NCBI GenBank assembly: GCA_039545355.1
Contig: BCJJ01000002.1
Coordinates: forward strand, 893,956 to 957,955
DNA length: 64,000 nucleotides
Direction: 5' to 3'
Origin: Trichosporon coremiiforme
Taxonomy: Eukaryota > Basidiomycota > Tremellomycetes > Trichosporonales > Trichosporonaceae
The notes beneath the pieces are model-generated. The model was not told the DNA's origin and ran no database searches. It worked only from the letters and a program-made list of their open reading frames with translations. Positions 10,801 to 21,504 of the stretch are shown here, piece after piece. Positions within the stretch are counted from its first letter, which is position 1; the number at the start of each line of letters is the position of its first letter. Made by a program: the position numbers and the translations under genes.

Positions 10801-13333
10801 GTCGAACGCCGCCTTCGGACGAACATGCAGGCACACGACGGTCAACCCGTGCAATCCGGACGAGGATGACACCACCCATGCACACAAGCAGCGGTGGCAG
10901 CATGTACGCCCCCGGTTCACGATGGACAGGCAGAAGAGTGTCAAGTGGCGAAGCTTGTGTGTACCCGCCATCCTTCCTCTTACTACCGACTTCATGCCGA
11001 CGCCGGAGGAGATTGCGACCTTCTACGAGGCGCACAGCTACGACATCGCTTGTTTCCCGGACCAGGTGTCATTCCTTATTCGTCCCGACGCCGCTCAAGT
11101 CAACCTCCCGCTCGCGGTCATGCGAGAGATGGCTTCCCAGCGTCTGTCACAGAACTTCCAGTTCATCGTCCTGCCGCATAACACGGTAGTGACTGATGTG
11201 CAGACGAAGGAGAGAGCCATGCCGCTTGGAACGGGGAAGAACCTTCTCCTCGGTGACTCCACTCGTGCCGGTCTGCGTGTGGGTGGTGCCTCCGAGGTGC
11301 TGAAGGACGCCAGCGGTGCCATCTACCTCTCCTGGTCCAATCATGTGCACCGCCTGACGTTCGACCCGCAGAAGCAGAGTGTCACTGTCCAGCGTTTCGT
11401 CCGAAAGGTTCGCCATTCGACGGCTCCTCATTCGTACAAGTGTCTTGTCTGGCCGAATCAGTTGCACGACTTCCAGGAGGCCACGGCCATGTTCCGGTAT
11501 CCGAACATCGACGCCAAGCTCAACTTCAACTACCTCGATCGTCTCATTGCGGGCGAGGAGGATCGTCTCCAATCGAATCTGCGGTTCTGGCGAACTCGTT
11601 ACCTCCTGATTCCATCCGGAAAAGAAGTCCCTAGCATGGCTAACGTAATGAAAAAGGGCAATAAGGAGGAAGAGTACGCCATTTCCGAGATCCTCATCAC
11701 CGGTGCCATGAAGGTCTTGGAGCTCATGGGCAGGAACCAGTGGATGCGGCCGGGAGAGCAAGCTTGGCCGCTCAGGTTACTTGCGACCACGTTCGAGCCT
11801 TCGGCGTGTGTTTTGGACGAGGGCCTGATGTCTGAGCTCGATCGTCTGACGAACAAAACGGACAAGATAGACTCTGGCCACAAGCTCGAGGGCATGACCT
11901 TGCAGGAGCTGGCGGCGATGATGAACAAGCCGAACAACGGCCTGATCATCCGTGACCGCTGGTGGAACTTCAAGGTGCACGAGGACTCGTTCACGGGCGA
12001 ACAATTCTGCGAGTGGCTGAAGGAGACATTTTCGGACGTCGAGACGCGCGAGCAGGCCGTCGAGTGGGCCGAGTCGCTCTTCTCCAAGGGCCTCATCGAG
12101 CATGTTATGGGCAAGCACAACTTCCACGACACGTACTTCTTCTACCGCCTCAGCACGCAGTACGACAACGACGCCAAGAGCCAGACGAACCGCACCAAGA
12201 GCTGGTTCGGCAAGCCCGCCTTCCCGTTGCCCAAGAACTGGGTCGATGAGACCAAGCCTCTCCGCCTCACGGACAAGCCGGCCAAGAAGAAGAAGGTTAA
12301 GATGTCGCAAAGCGTCGTGATCGACTTGGACCCGCACAAGAAGAGTGACAGAGCGGAAGTCGCCATTCTGCACGCTGACATCGTGCACAACGCGCGCAAT
12401 GCGTGAGTTACGTGTCTGGATGAATAACTGACATCCAGCTTCCACTTCGAATTGAACTGGCTCGGTGTGACCGCCGGATTGCTCGAGGAACTGCGATCCA
12501 AGGCCTCGGCGCTGGCGGAACGCTACGGGCTGCGCCTGGTCGAAGCGCCAGTCGAGCAAATCAAGGACATCGGGCAGAAGTGCGCGTACCGTGCTCCAAT
12601 CCCCATCCGTCTAGCTCTCGCGCCGCCCGTCATCCCCGACCTGCACCTGCGTCTGACGGAGTCTAGCGGCTCGGGCCAATGCGCGCATTACTTCGAGTAT
12701 GCTATCCTGACGCAGAAGTTCGGCTTCGTGCTCGACCTCGAAGCGACGGAACGGTATCCGGACACGATCGAGGTCGAGTACGCGTACCGCTCCAAGGCGC
12801 GGTTTGAGTACAGCCAGTTCGTGCACCGGTCTGGCTTGGCCCTCGTGCAGTGCGCCGGTCGCGAGGACGGGTTCCTGTGGGCGGACAACCGGCCGTTCAT
12901 CTCCGCCCCGACGCGTGGCAGGCAGCAGAGCGCGGAGAGCTATGCGGGCAATCTGACCCCGATGGCGACGAAGCAGGAGCAGGCGCGCCAGCTGCGTGAA
13001 GAGCTCGAGGCGTTCTGCGCCGACCCCGTCGCGCTTGCCGAATTCTACGAGGAGGTCACTCCGCCCCCGCCCAGCGTGCTCTCGCCCGACAAGGAGAAGT
13101 TCGAGAAGGGCGACAAGGGCGATAAAGGGGACAAGGACAAGGGTGAGAAGAAGGCTGAGAAGGGCGACAAGCCGGAGCCGAAACAGGAGAAGGCGGACAA
13201 GGGAGCAGATAAGGGAGAGAAGAAGGCAGAGAAGCCAGCGCTCGGCGACAAGAAGCCGGACGCCAAGGACAAGCCAGAGAAGACCGACAAGACCTCCAAG
13301 TCAGAGCCGGCCTCAAAGGACGAGGTGAAGTAG
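7831..13333 (+). CDS. IML1: Iml1/DEPDC5, GTPase-activating subunit of SEACIT/GATOR1
   Basis: Exons 7831-8863, 8898-12402 and 12439-13333 give 1810 aa. Iml1 with Npr2 and Npr3 inhibits TORC1 at the vacuole by stimulating Rag GTPase hydrolysis when amino acids are low. The N-terminal Iml1 domain spans roughly 90-480, including [18 protein letters not shown] at the first junction. A Ser/Pro-rich disordered linker covers about 675-965. The DEP domain is about 1358-1428 ([18 protein letters not shown] through YFFYRL). A conserved C-terminal region follows. The last 80 residues are a low-complexity Lys/Asp/Gly/Glu tail (13081-13330). The start is the first ATG in frame; a GTG 24 bases upstream is not expected to be used. 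RTC1, of the opposing SEACAT complex, lies at the right end of the window. Confidence 0.93.
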
Positions 13334-13408
13334 TCTTAGCAGTTGTACAAATAGCATGTATAGCCTGTCATCCTGCAATGCGCATAATGTGTCTACTCAT
13401 ACAAAGGA

Positions 13409-14164
13409 CTAATCACGGGGTGGAGGCGAGTCGTCGCGACGGCGGGGAGGAGGCGATCTCGAGTCGCGAGGAGGGAGCAATCGGGACTCGTCCCGGTGGC
13501 GGGGCGGTGGAGAGGCAGAATCACGTCTGCGCGGGGAAGTCGACCTGCTGACAGACGACGAGTATCGCCTCCGGCGTACTGGCGACCTGGAGCGCGGGTG
13601 ACTCCTCGACGAGGGTGACCTCGAGTACCTCGAGTCACTGCTGTCACTGGAATAACGTCTTCTCCGGCGGTCACGTCCGCGGTCACGATCACTGTCGCTA
13701 TCGCTGTCACTCTCGCTGTCGCTGACAGTAGGGGATCTGGGCGGGTGTCAGTGTCCTACTCTCTTTCTGCACCCGCAGCCGGCTTGGCCACAAAGACTCA
13801 GCGCTGCACTCACCTCCGCCTGCGCTCACGCTCGCGCGCAAGCCGTGCGCGCTCCTCCTCCTTAGCCTTCAGAATACGGTCCGCGAGCCCGTCCCTCGTC
13901 TTGAACTCATCTGGCACCTCGACGGACGGCTTGTCCCTCTTCTTTCCGAGACCGGAACGCAGCTCCTTTGTGCGCGACTCGCGCGCATTGTAAGCCCGCG
14001 GGTTCTTGCACTCGTACGTGAAGTGGCCGAGTTTCAGGCATTTCTGTCGTCAGCTCGTAGTCCGGACCGTTTAGCTAGGAAAATGTAACGAGACTCACTT
14101 GGCAGCGCGTGTTGGACGTCGCGCGGTTCGCCTGCAGCTGCTTCGGCAGGCCGCGGTTGAACAT
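13409..14164 (-). CDS. CCHC zinc-knuckle protein with RS-rich tail (ZCCHC10-like)
   Basis: Exons 14164-14099, 14043-13814 and 13736-13409 give 207 aa. The zinc knuckle is C21-X2-C24-X4-H29-X4-C34 (RCQKCLKLGHFTYEC), split by the first intron. The surrounding residues match the ZCCHC10 type of nuclear protein. Then comes a basic/acidic helix (EFKTRDGLADRILKAKEEER). The C-terminal 110 residues are an RS domain: SDSESDSDSDSD, then many RS, SR and SP pairs and PPPRD repeats. RS domains usually mean a role with the spliceosome or mRNA export, so a splicing-associated role is inferred. The 77-nt second intron is longer than its neighbours. Only 75 bp separate its stop from that of convergent IML1. 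Confidence 0.85.
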
Positions 14165-15760
14165 TTTATTGGTCGAGTGACGGTAGTGGATGCGGTCGCG
14201 ATCGATATTGCGCCAGGCTCGTGACTGACGATCTGGTGACGAACTCGCGCGACGTTCAGGTGACACTAAAGGGGAGGTGCGAAGAAGAAATGGACAAAAT
14301 AAGTGACGGCATTTGCCACCGGACATTCGCCACTGCGACACGTGCGGCTTCATGTCAACAAAAGGGAATTGGAATTCAGGGGGATCGACAAGGTGGAGGC
14401 GAGACGTCAGGCGAGGGGCGAGTGGAGGTGTGGCAGTCAAATGTCATTTCGCGCGGGGGTGTCGTCCAAGTGGCCACTTTTGGTGGGCGTCGGGGATGTT
14501 TTCGACGTTTACTCATGCATGAGAGGTGATGAAGCTTCAAAACTTCAACAAGGTGCTCAAAACATACTTTCCGTTTGGTTGTGAAGTTTTGGTGCTTATA
14601 GCTTTGCTGGGACACTATGCACCTGACTGCACGCTGACACGGACATGTTCGGCCGCCATGTGATCGGCACCGAGAGCATGTTTATTCCCCGTTTCTCCAC
14701 TCACACATGCTCTGGAGCTATGAAAATTGGCAAGTGAGTATGAAAGAGGTGGATTGATAACATGCAGTATCGATTTTGGTGCAGGAGGCTGCCTGGATAA
14801 CCCTGTCAGCTAATCCACCCGGACGCGTCTGCTTCGGCCGTTTTCCGGACGACCCAAGTAATGTCGAGAACGGCTTCTCAACATCACGCGCCGGGCTCGT
14901 GGGACTGCTCACAGTGCGCAGTGAACGTATACAGAATGCGTTAACGCGTGGACTGATGCATGCATATCGCGACTGGGTGCAGTGCACCGCCCCTCCGCGG
15001 CGCAGAGAGTCGTGTCATGGGAAGCGCCCAAGCCCACTTGGTGGTCGAAGGTGGTCTGGCTCCTCGTGAGGCTGTAACTCTTCTGCGGTGGAGCGTGGAT
15101 CACGCTGTGAGCGCGCCGGGACGAGGGTCACCCCTGGTCACGACCTTGCGCAGAGCGGCATGAGCTAACGTGCCGCAGAACCGAGCAGAGGGGCAGGAGC
15201 CAAGGAGGCGTCGGCGACAACGCCAACGGCGAGCCGGCGTTTCGCGAGGATCACTTTGTCACGTGACCAAATCATTGATCGGTCGATTTCACCAAAACAT
15301 TGGCTGTGCATGCATATGATCTTGAAGATCTGCGGGTGTACTGGTGACAGATGCATGCGCACACCCAGTCTGAAATGTATAGAAGCAGAATTGCAGAGGT
15401 AACAATCGGTCGAAGGAAGAGGGGGTCGAAAACGGAATCATAAACAGCAGTGGTCTCTCCTCGGGGCGTTCCTCACAAATAGTCACGCCTCCCTCCCCCT
15501 CTCAGTCTTGTTGTCCACTCTCTCCCAACACAACCCTCTCACTCACACACTCACTCGCATCCACCGCAACCGCGACAGTGAGTATCAGTGGCGGCCTTGC
15601 CAGATCAGACCACATCATCAGCAGTGTCTGGCAGTGCACTGGCGACCGATAACTGACGCTCGCGCCCCGTCGAACCTTTCCATCATCATCGCCCCACCTG
15701 CTGCGTCTTGACACCTTTGCCGTCCGTTCGTGCCAACAGCCAGCACACAAGTCAACAACA
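14165..15760. promoter_or_regulatory. 1.6 kb divergent region before histone H1
   Basis: No credible ORF. A perfect palindrome GTCACGTGAC lies at 15258-15267, about 500 bp from the H1 start. A pyrimidine-rich stretch (15486-15570) precedes a candidate 5'UTR intron at 15578-15739 (GTGAGT donor, AACTGAC, CCAACAG acceptor) that ends 21 bp before the H1 ATG. The part nearest the zinc-knuckle gene shows nothing recognisable. Confidence 0.4.
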
Positions 15761-16814
15761 ATGGCTCCCGTCAAGAAGGCTACCGGCACGACCGCCAAGA
15801 AGGCGTCGTCGCACCCCACTTTCCTCGACATGATCCAGGTCAGTTCTGATTCCCATCCCGAACCCCACGCCACCGCGCCAGCTGGGCGACCCCACCAAAC
15901 AACCACAACAGGTGTGACACATTCGCACTCGCGCAAGCGTGAGCGGCCGACTTGGAGCCTTGACAGTCTACGGACCGCTCTGCATGCGTGACGGGACCAC
16001 TCTGCGTGCTGTGTGCTGTTGTGTTGGAGCGGTGTCGACACCATTGACTGTGCGGCTCCCACGCCGCCCCAGACCGCGGAAAGGCTGGACTGTCCCGGTG
16101 GTTGACTCAACCGTCCTTTCGGAGCGCCAGCGATCCGTCCCTTGGCTCGTCACTCAGCGAGCCTGCGGATGCGCCGTATCACCGCGCCTGTGCGACGCAT
16201 GAGGTGTCCACCTTCGATGCATAGGTCGCGGCGATCCATGGGCTGGCCGGACTCAATTGCCGTTTTCGGACATTCCGCCCACCGCTCCCGGTCGCTGGTC
16301 TCTTCGCTACCATCATGATCTTCGCCGCTGCTAACAGTTACTGACTCGTCGTAGGAGGCTATCCTCGCGCACCCCGAGGACGCTCGCTCTGGTGTCTCGC
16401 GCCCCACCATCAAGAAGTTCCTCGCCACGAAGTACAACATTGACCTTTCGTCGGCCTCGAACATCAACAACCTCTCCAACGCTATCAAGCGCGGAGCCGA
16501 CAAGGGTGTCCTTCTCCTCCCCAAGGGTGTCTCGGGCAAGGTCAAGGTCGCGGCCAAGGCTAAGAAGTCTGCTGGCAAGGAGAACGAGGCTCCCAAGAAG
16601 GAGGCCAAGAAGCCCGCGGCCAAGAAGCCTGCTGCTAAGAAGACTGCTACCAAGGCCACGACCAAGAAGGCCACGACGACCAAGAAGGCCGCTACCACCA
16701 AGAAGCCTGCTGGTGAGTTAATCTTGCAGTCTTCGTAACTGACAACCAGCTAAGGCCAAGGCTCCTGCTAAGAAGGCCACCACGACCAAGAAGACCACTG
16801 CCGCCAAGAAGTAA
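15761..16814 (+). CDS. HHO1: Linker histone H1
   Basis: Exons 15761-15838, 16355-16712 and 16750-16814 give 166 aa. It binds linker DNA at the nucleosome dyad and compacts chromatin. The globular winged-helix (H15) domain covers about 14-88 (HPTFLDMIQ, then EAILAHPEDARSGVSRPTI and a GVLLLPKGVSGKVK wing). The C-terminus is Lys/Ala/Thr-rich with repeated AKKP, AAKK and TTKK. The first intron is 516 nt, more than ten times the usual size here, and splits the globular domain. The second (37 nt) is in the tail. The length suits a fungal single-domain H1. Confidence 0.95.
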
Positions 16815-17987
16815 ACGAACATTCGTTTCCTTGCATTCTGTGTTCTTGCTCTCGCACCGGGCCTAGGGCTGTCACTGTAACAATCGCAAGTCTGTTGTGT
16901 TCTCGTTTCTTCGTTTCCCGCCCCTAGTGTCCCCCGGTTTTGGTCCTTTGTGGTCCTCCTTCGCCTTCGTCCGCTTTCTTTCGCCCCGTGACTCGCATGA
17001 CGAGTCATGATAGTTAGTTTACCACACTTTTCGTTTTCGATCCTCCTTTGACATACGACGTGCATGCGCGGGCTCTCAGAGCTGGCTGCAGCTGGATGCA
17101 TGGAAATTTGCCTGATCCGCGGTGAAGCAGCGGCGAGCGGCGAGCATAGCGAGCACAGTGACCATATGGATGCCATGTAAGCATGAGCGCAGGTTTTCAC
17201 AAGATCAGCAGGTTGATGTTTGTGATCCCCTCCTGATTCGCGACTGGCGGGTTCGTATCGCAGTCGGGATCTGGCCGGTGAGGCTGAGCAGGCTGGGGAT
17301 CAATCGGAAGGTGGGTCTGATACCCACGCATGCTGTGTGGGTTGAGTGGCGGATCGGATATTTCCATCGCAAACAAACCGATCGGCCCCTACACACTCGG
17401 CTGCGCCACCCCCGCTTACGAAGTAAGGGGAGAGGCCGAGAAGCCCGAGACAAGATCAGATCACAGGTACAGCCTACAGGCTCGTCATGTAGAGAATTGC
17501 CGAATCTGGCAAAAATTGGAGGACGACATAAGGTCTGGGACGGACGAGAATAGGCTGCGCCATAGCAGAGTGGGAGGGTTGATTAGGGAGCCCATAATGG
17601 GGAGCTTCGTCACACTTTATGCCATCACGTGACGTGGAAAAGAGAGCACGGTTGATCTGATCTCCGGCTTGGATTGGTCGGCGATGGGACGAGCCTAATT
17701 TGAGCTAGGCCGGTGACCGGGCTTTGAGCTTGGACGGGGTGTTGCTGGGACAGACCGTGAGATGGATGGCGGGCTGGGGCGCGGCCAGCAGGAGAATAGC
17801 GGGCTGTGTGCGTTTGATCGCCTGCACACAGACCTCGCTCACCATCGTCAGCCAGCGCACACACAGCAGACAGCCAAGTGTTACACTCTGCATAAGCATA
17901 CAGTCTACAGATTCCCTCGCACACGCTTGGGTGCGCTGATAGGGACGTGATATATTTTGTGTGTATTCGCACCTCGCGACGCCGCGA
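16815..17987. other. Convergent intergenic region H1/FAL1
   Basis: 1.17 kb between two convergent genes. TCACGTGA occurs at 17625-17632. Several short ORFs overlap in different frames and none looks coding. Nothing else is recognised. Confidence 0.5.
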
Positions 17988-19507
17988 TTAGCTGAGGTCT
18001 GGATGTTAGCAGAGTCAGCTGAAACGAAAGTGTTGGCGAAGCTTACCCTGAATATCCATGGGCATCTCGTCGATCTGGGTCGCGTAGTACACCTCAATGT
18101 CGCGGAGGATGTGGACGTCCTCGACGGTGACAAAGTTGATGGCGACACCCTTGCGTCCGAAACGGCCCGAGCGACCGATGCGGTGCAGGTAGTTCTCGCG
18201 GTTGTTGGGCAGGTCGTAGTTGATGACGAGGGACACTTGCTGGACGTCGATACCACGCGCCCACACGTCGGTCGTGATGAGCACGCGGCTCTGGCCAGAG
18301 CGGAACTCGGCCATGATCGCGTCGCGCTCCTTTTGGACCATCTCGCCGTGCATCGACGACACGGTGAAATTGGCCTCGCGCATCTTCTCGGTGAGCCAGT
18401 CCACCTTGCGGCGCGTGTTGCAGAAGATGACGGCCTGCGTGATCGTGAGCGTGTCGTAGAGGTCGCAGAGAGTGTCGAACTTCCAGTCCTCCTTCTCGAC
18501 CGCGACGAAGAACTGCTTGATGCCCTCGAGCGTGAGCTCGTCACGCTTGACGAGGATGCGGACAGGCTCAGTCATGAACTTGGTCGTCATCTCGAGCACG
18601 TCGTGCGGCAGTGTCGCGCTCACGACCACGACCTGCGTCGCAGGCGGCAGGTAGCGGTAAATGTCGTAGATCTGGTCCTTGAAGCCCTTGTTAAGCAGCT
18701 CGTCCGCCTCGTCCAGAATCAGCATCTTGATGTCCTTCGTGCGCAGGTTCCGGCGCCTAATCATGTCGAACACACGTCCCGGCGTTCCTGTCACAATCTG
18801 CTGTCCCGCCTCGAGCTTGCGGATGTCCTCGCCGACAGACGTGCCTCCGATACAGGCGTGGCACGACACGTTCATGTAGTCGCCGAGCGCGAGCGCGACC
18901 GTCTGGATCTGCACAGCCAGCTCACGCGTCGGAGACAGGATCAAAGCCTGCGTGTCGCGGTTGTTCAGGTCGAGCGACTGCAGCGCAGAGATCGAGAACG
19001 TCGCCGTCTTACCCGTACCGGACTGGGCCTGGGCGATGACATCTCGACCGCGGATGATCGGGAGGATCGCACGCTGCTGGATCGCCGACGGCTTCTCGAA
19101 GTCTGGTTGTCAGTTCCGACACCCTATAACGCAACTCACTGTAGGCGTAGATACCACGGAGGAGGTCTTCGCGGAGTTTGAGGGCTTCGACTGTAGCGGG
19201 GGCGTCAGCAATCTGATAAACAATAACAAACGCAGCTCAGTACTCACACGTAGGGGCCTGTATTCGGAAGGAGCAAAAAGCGCCAGGTCAATGTACGCTC
19301 TCACTCCCTCCGCAACGCTGCCATGCACCCTGGCCAGCTGGGAATACGTACAACTTGGACAGTCTCAGAGGACTCGAACACGAGCTTGTCGTCTCCCCTG
19401 CGTGTCAGCTCATAGTGTGGGCTAGTAAGCTTACGGGTTAAGCTGCGAAGCGGAGGTTTCGCGTGAGCACGGGCTACACAGTCAGCAGTCTCTGCACTTA
19501 CAGCCAT
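17988..19507 (-). CDS. FAL1: DEAD-box RNA helicase eIF4A-III/Fal1
   Basis: Seven exons, 19507-19502, 19442-19435, 19397-19352, 19257-19248, 19190-19140, 19102-18047 and 17998-17988, give 395 aa. The family forms the core of the exon junction complex (eIF4A-III) and, as yeast Fal1, acts in 18S rRNA processing. Motifs: AQSGTGKT (about 66-73), PTREL, DEAD (171-174), SAT (202-204), [13 protein letters not shown], and the eIF4A-III ending [11 protein letters not shown]. Exon 2 (8 nt) and exon 4 (10 nt) are microexons. Including them gives the expected sequence [20 protein letters not shown]. The first coding exon has only six bases (Met-Ala), so the very N-terminus is the least certain part. It is divergent from SF3A3. 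Confidence 0.92.
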
Positions 19508-19734
19508 TTTCGATGATGCTTCGGATGTCGAGATCGACGAGGTCGATGATGAGCACTGTAGCAGACGTAGTGGCCACCGTACTGAACGGACGGTGGAGGC
19601 TTGAAATCAGTGGCTAACGCCGTATCTCCGTGCGGTGGCAATCGGCCTTCAGCGAAGATCGATCACTACGTACGCTGGCTGTTATTCCATTTCGAGATTC
19701 CGGAAGCACCACCCAGACCCAAAATCAGCTCGCC
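19508..19734. promoter_or_regulatory. Divergent promoter FAL1/SF3A3
   Basis: 227 bp between the start codons of two RNA-processing genes. No TATA box or other named motif is evident. Confidence 0.35.
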
Positions 19735-21390
19735 ATGGACTCGATTTTCGAGACGCAGCGCGCGACCCACGAGGAAATCGAGCGGTATGAGCAGGCGCTC
19801 GCCGACGTTCTCATGCAGAACCCGACGGCGGTAAGTACGCCGCAGCTACGAACTTGATGCTGGAAGCTGACAGCAGCAACGCAACATCACGCGGAGAGAT
19901 CGGAAGGCGGCAGACATCCTGGACCGCATCGGCGAGCTGCGGCACAACCTCGTGCTGATGTACGAGGACATCCCGGGTCTGCGGCCGACGGAGCTGTCAG
20001 CCCTGACGGCGCCGGCGAAGGGCGAGGGTGATGAGCTCGCGGAGTTCTACAGCCGGTTCGAGAAGATCAAGGACTTCCACCGGAAGAACACGAACATCAA
20101 CGCGCGGCAGCTCATCAACGAGATCGAGGACATGGTTAACAGCGATGGCCTCGAGAAGGTCCAGGTCGAGGGCGAGGAGGAGCCCATTGTTGTCGACCGT
20201 GAGTTAAGGTCTTGCTGCATTGAACTAACATCAGCGCTTGACAACGTCTTCTCGGGCGAGGAGGCGTACGGGCGGCACCTGGACCTGTACCAGCCGCACA
20301 CGATGTATCTGAACTTGAAGGGAAGCTCGCGCCTATCGTACGTGGCGTACCTCGACATGCTGCGGCATGGGCGTGTGGAGCGGACGCTGGATCTGCGGGA
20401 AAAGGGGCATCCCGACTACCTTCAGTAAGTTGTGGGACGGTTCTCTAACTGACGCCCAGATATGTGCAGACGCTTTATAACTACCTCGTGTCGTTCTTTG
20501 ACCGTGCGCTGCCTCTGATCGACATCCACAAGAAGTTGAAGGAGGACGCGGCCGAGTTCGAGACGCTGTGGGCCGCGGGCCAGATTGAGGGATGGACGGA
20601 GGGCAAAGCGAACGGCGGAGCGTTGAACAAGGAGGGAATCTGGTGCCCGTACTGCCAGAAGCGCTATTCGAAGCAGACGGTGTATGACGCGCACCTGAAG
20701 TCGGACAAGCACAAGAAGAAGGAGGCAGCTGGCAAGGCTGTGCCCGAGTCGGAGGCTTCCGGCGCCGCCGAGTCCTCAACGACCAAGGATAAGTACAAGC
20801 AGCCTGCGCGGTACACTTTCCTGGTGACTTCGCTGCTGAAGGTTGACCCGATTCCGAAGATCCTGGCTGACAGCCGGGTGGAGGTCGAGCGTCGCGCAGC
20901 GCTCACGGCAAGGGAGCGCGAGGCCGAGCTGGAGGAGCAGGAGGAGGCCGTCCCGCCTCCGGCAGAGATTACGAGCGCGCTCGAGGAAGACGACGAGGAC
21001 GACGACGAGCGGATCTACAACCCGCTCAAGCTGCCCCTTGGCTGGGATGGCAAGCCAATCCCCTACTGGCTGTACAAGCTGCACGGGCTGGGCGTCGAGT
21101 TCAAGTGCGAGATCTGCTCCGACTACGTGTACATGGGCCGCAAGGCTTTCGACAGGCACTTCCAGGAGTCGCGCCACGCGTTCGGCATGCGCGCCCTCGG
21201 ACTGCCGAACACGAAGCACTTCCACGAGATCACAAAGATCCAGGACGCGCTCGCGCTCGCGGACAAGCTCAAGCGCGAGGGAAGGCAGGAACTCATCCAG
21301 ATGGAGAAGGCGGAAGAGTTCGAGGACGCAGACGGAAACGTCTACGACAAGAAGACGTACGAGGACCTCAAGCGCCAGGGCTTGCTTTAG
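19735..21390 (+). CDS. PRP9: Splicing factor 3A subunit 3 (SF3a60/Prp9)
   Basis: Exons 19735-19830, 19874-20198, 20235-20424 and 20460-21390 give 513 aa. It is a subunit of SF3a in the U2 snRNP and helps U2 bind the branch site. Seen: N-terminal helices (MDSIFETQRATHEEIERYEQ); the SF3a60 core (LIDIHKKLKEDAAEFE); a U1-type C2H2 finger (WCPYCQKRYSKQTVYDAHLK); an acidic spacer; and the C-terminal matrin-type finger (FKCEICSDYVYMGRKAFDRH) followed by ALGLPNTKHFHEITKIQDAL. The acceptor at 19873/19876 is a NAGNAG pair that would add or remove one Gln. Its stop is 114 bp from that of convergent AIP1. Confidence 0.95.
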
Positions 21391-21504
21391 CCGTTGTAGC
21401 CGCTGTAATTCTAGCACATAGAGTCATGATGCATCTACTAATCATGGATACCCAGTTACTTCTTCCTATGGTTTTTATGTTATGTGAAGACTGCTGCGTC
21501 TAGT

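Noticed and set aside
17961..19181. 406-codon plus-strand ORF
   Set aside because: It is antisense to FAL1, whose motifs are unmistakable; the ORF is a GC-codon shadow.
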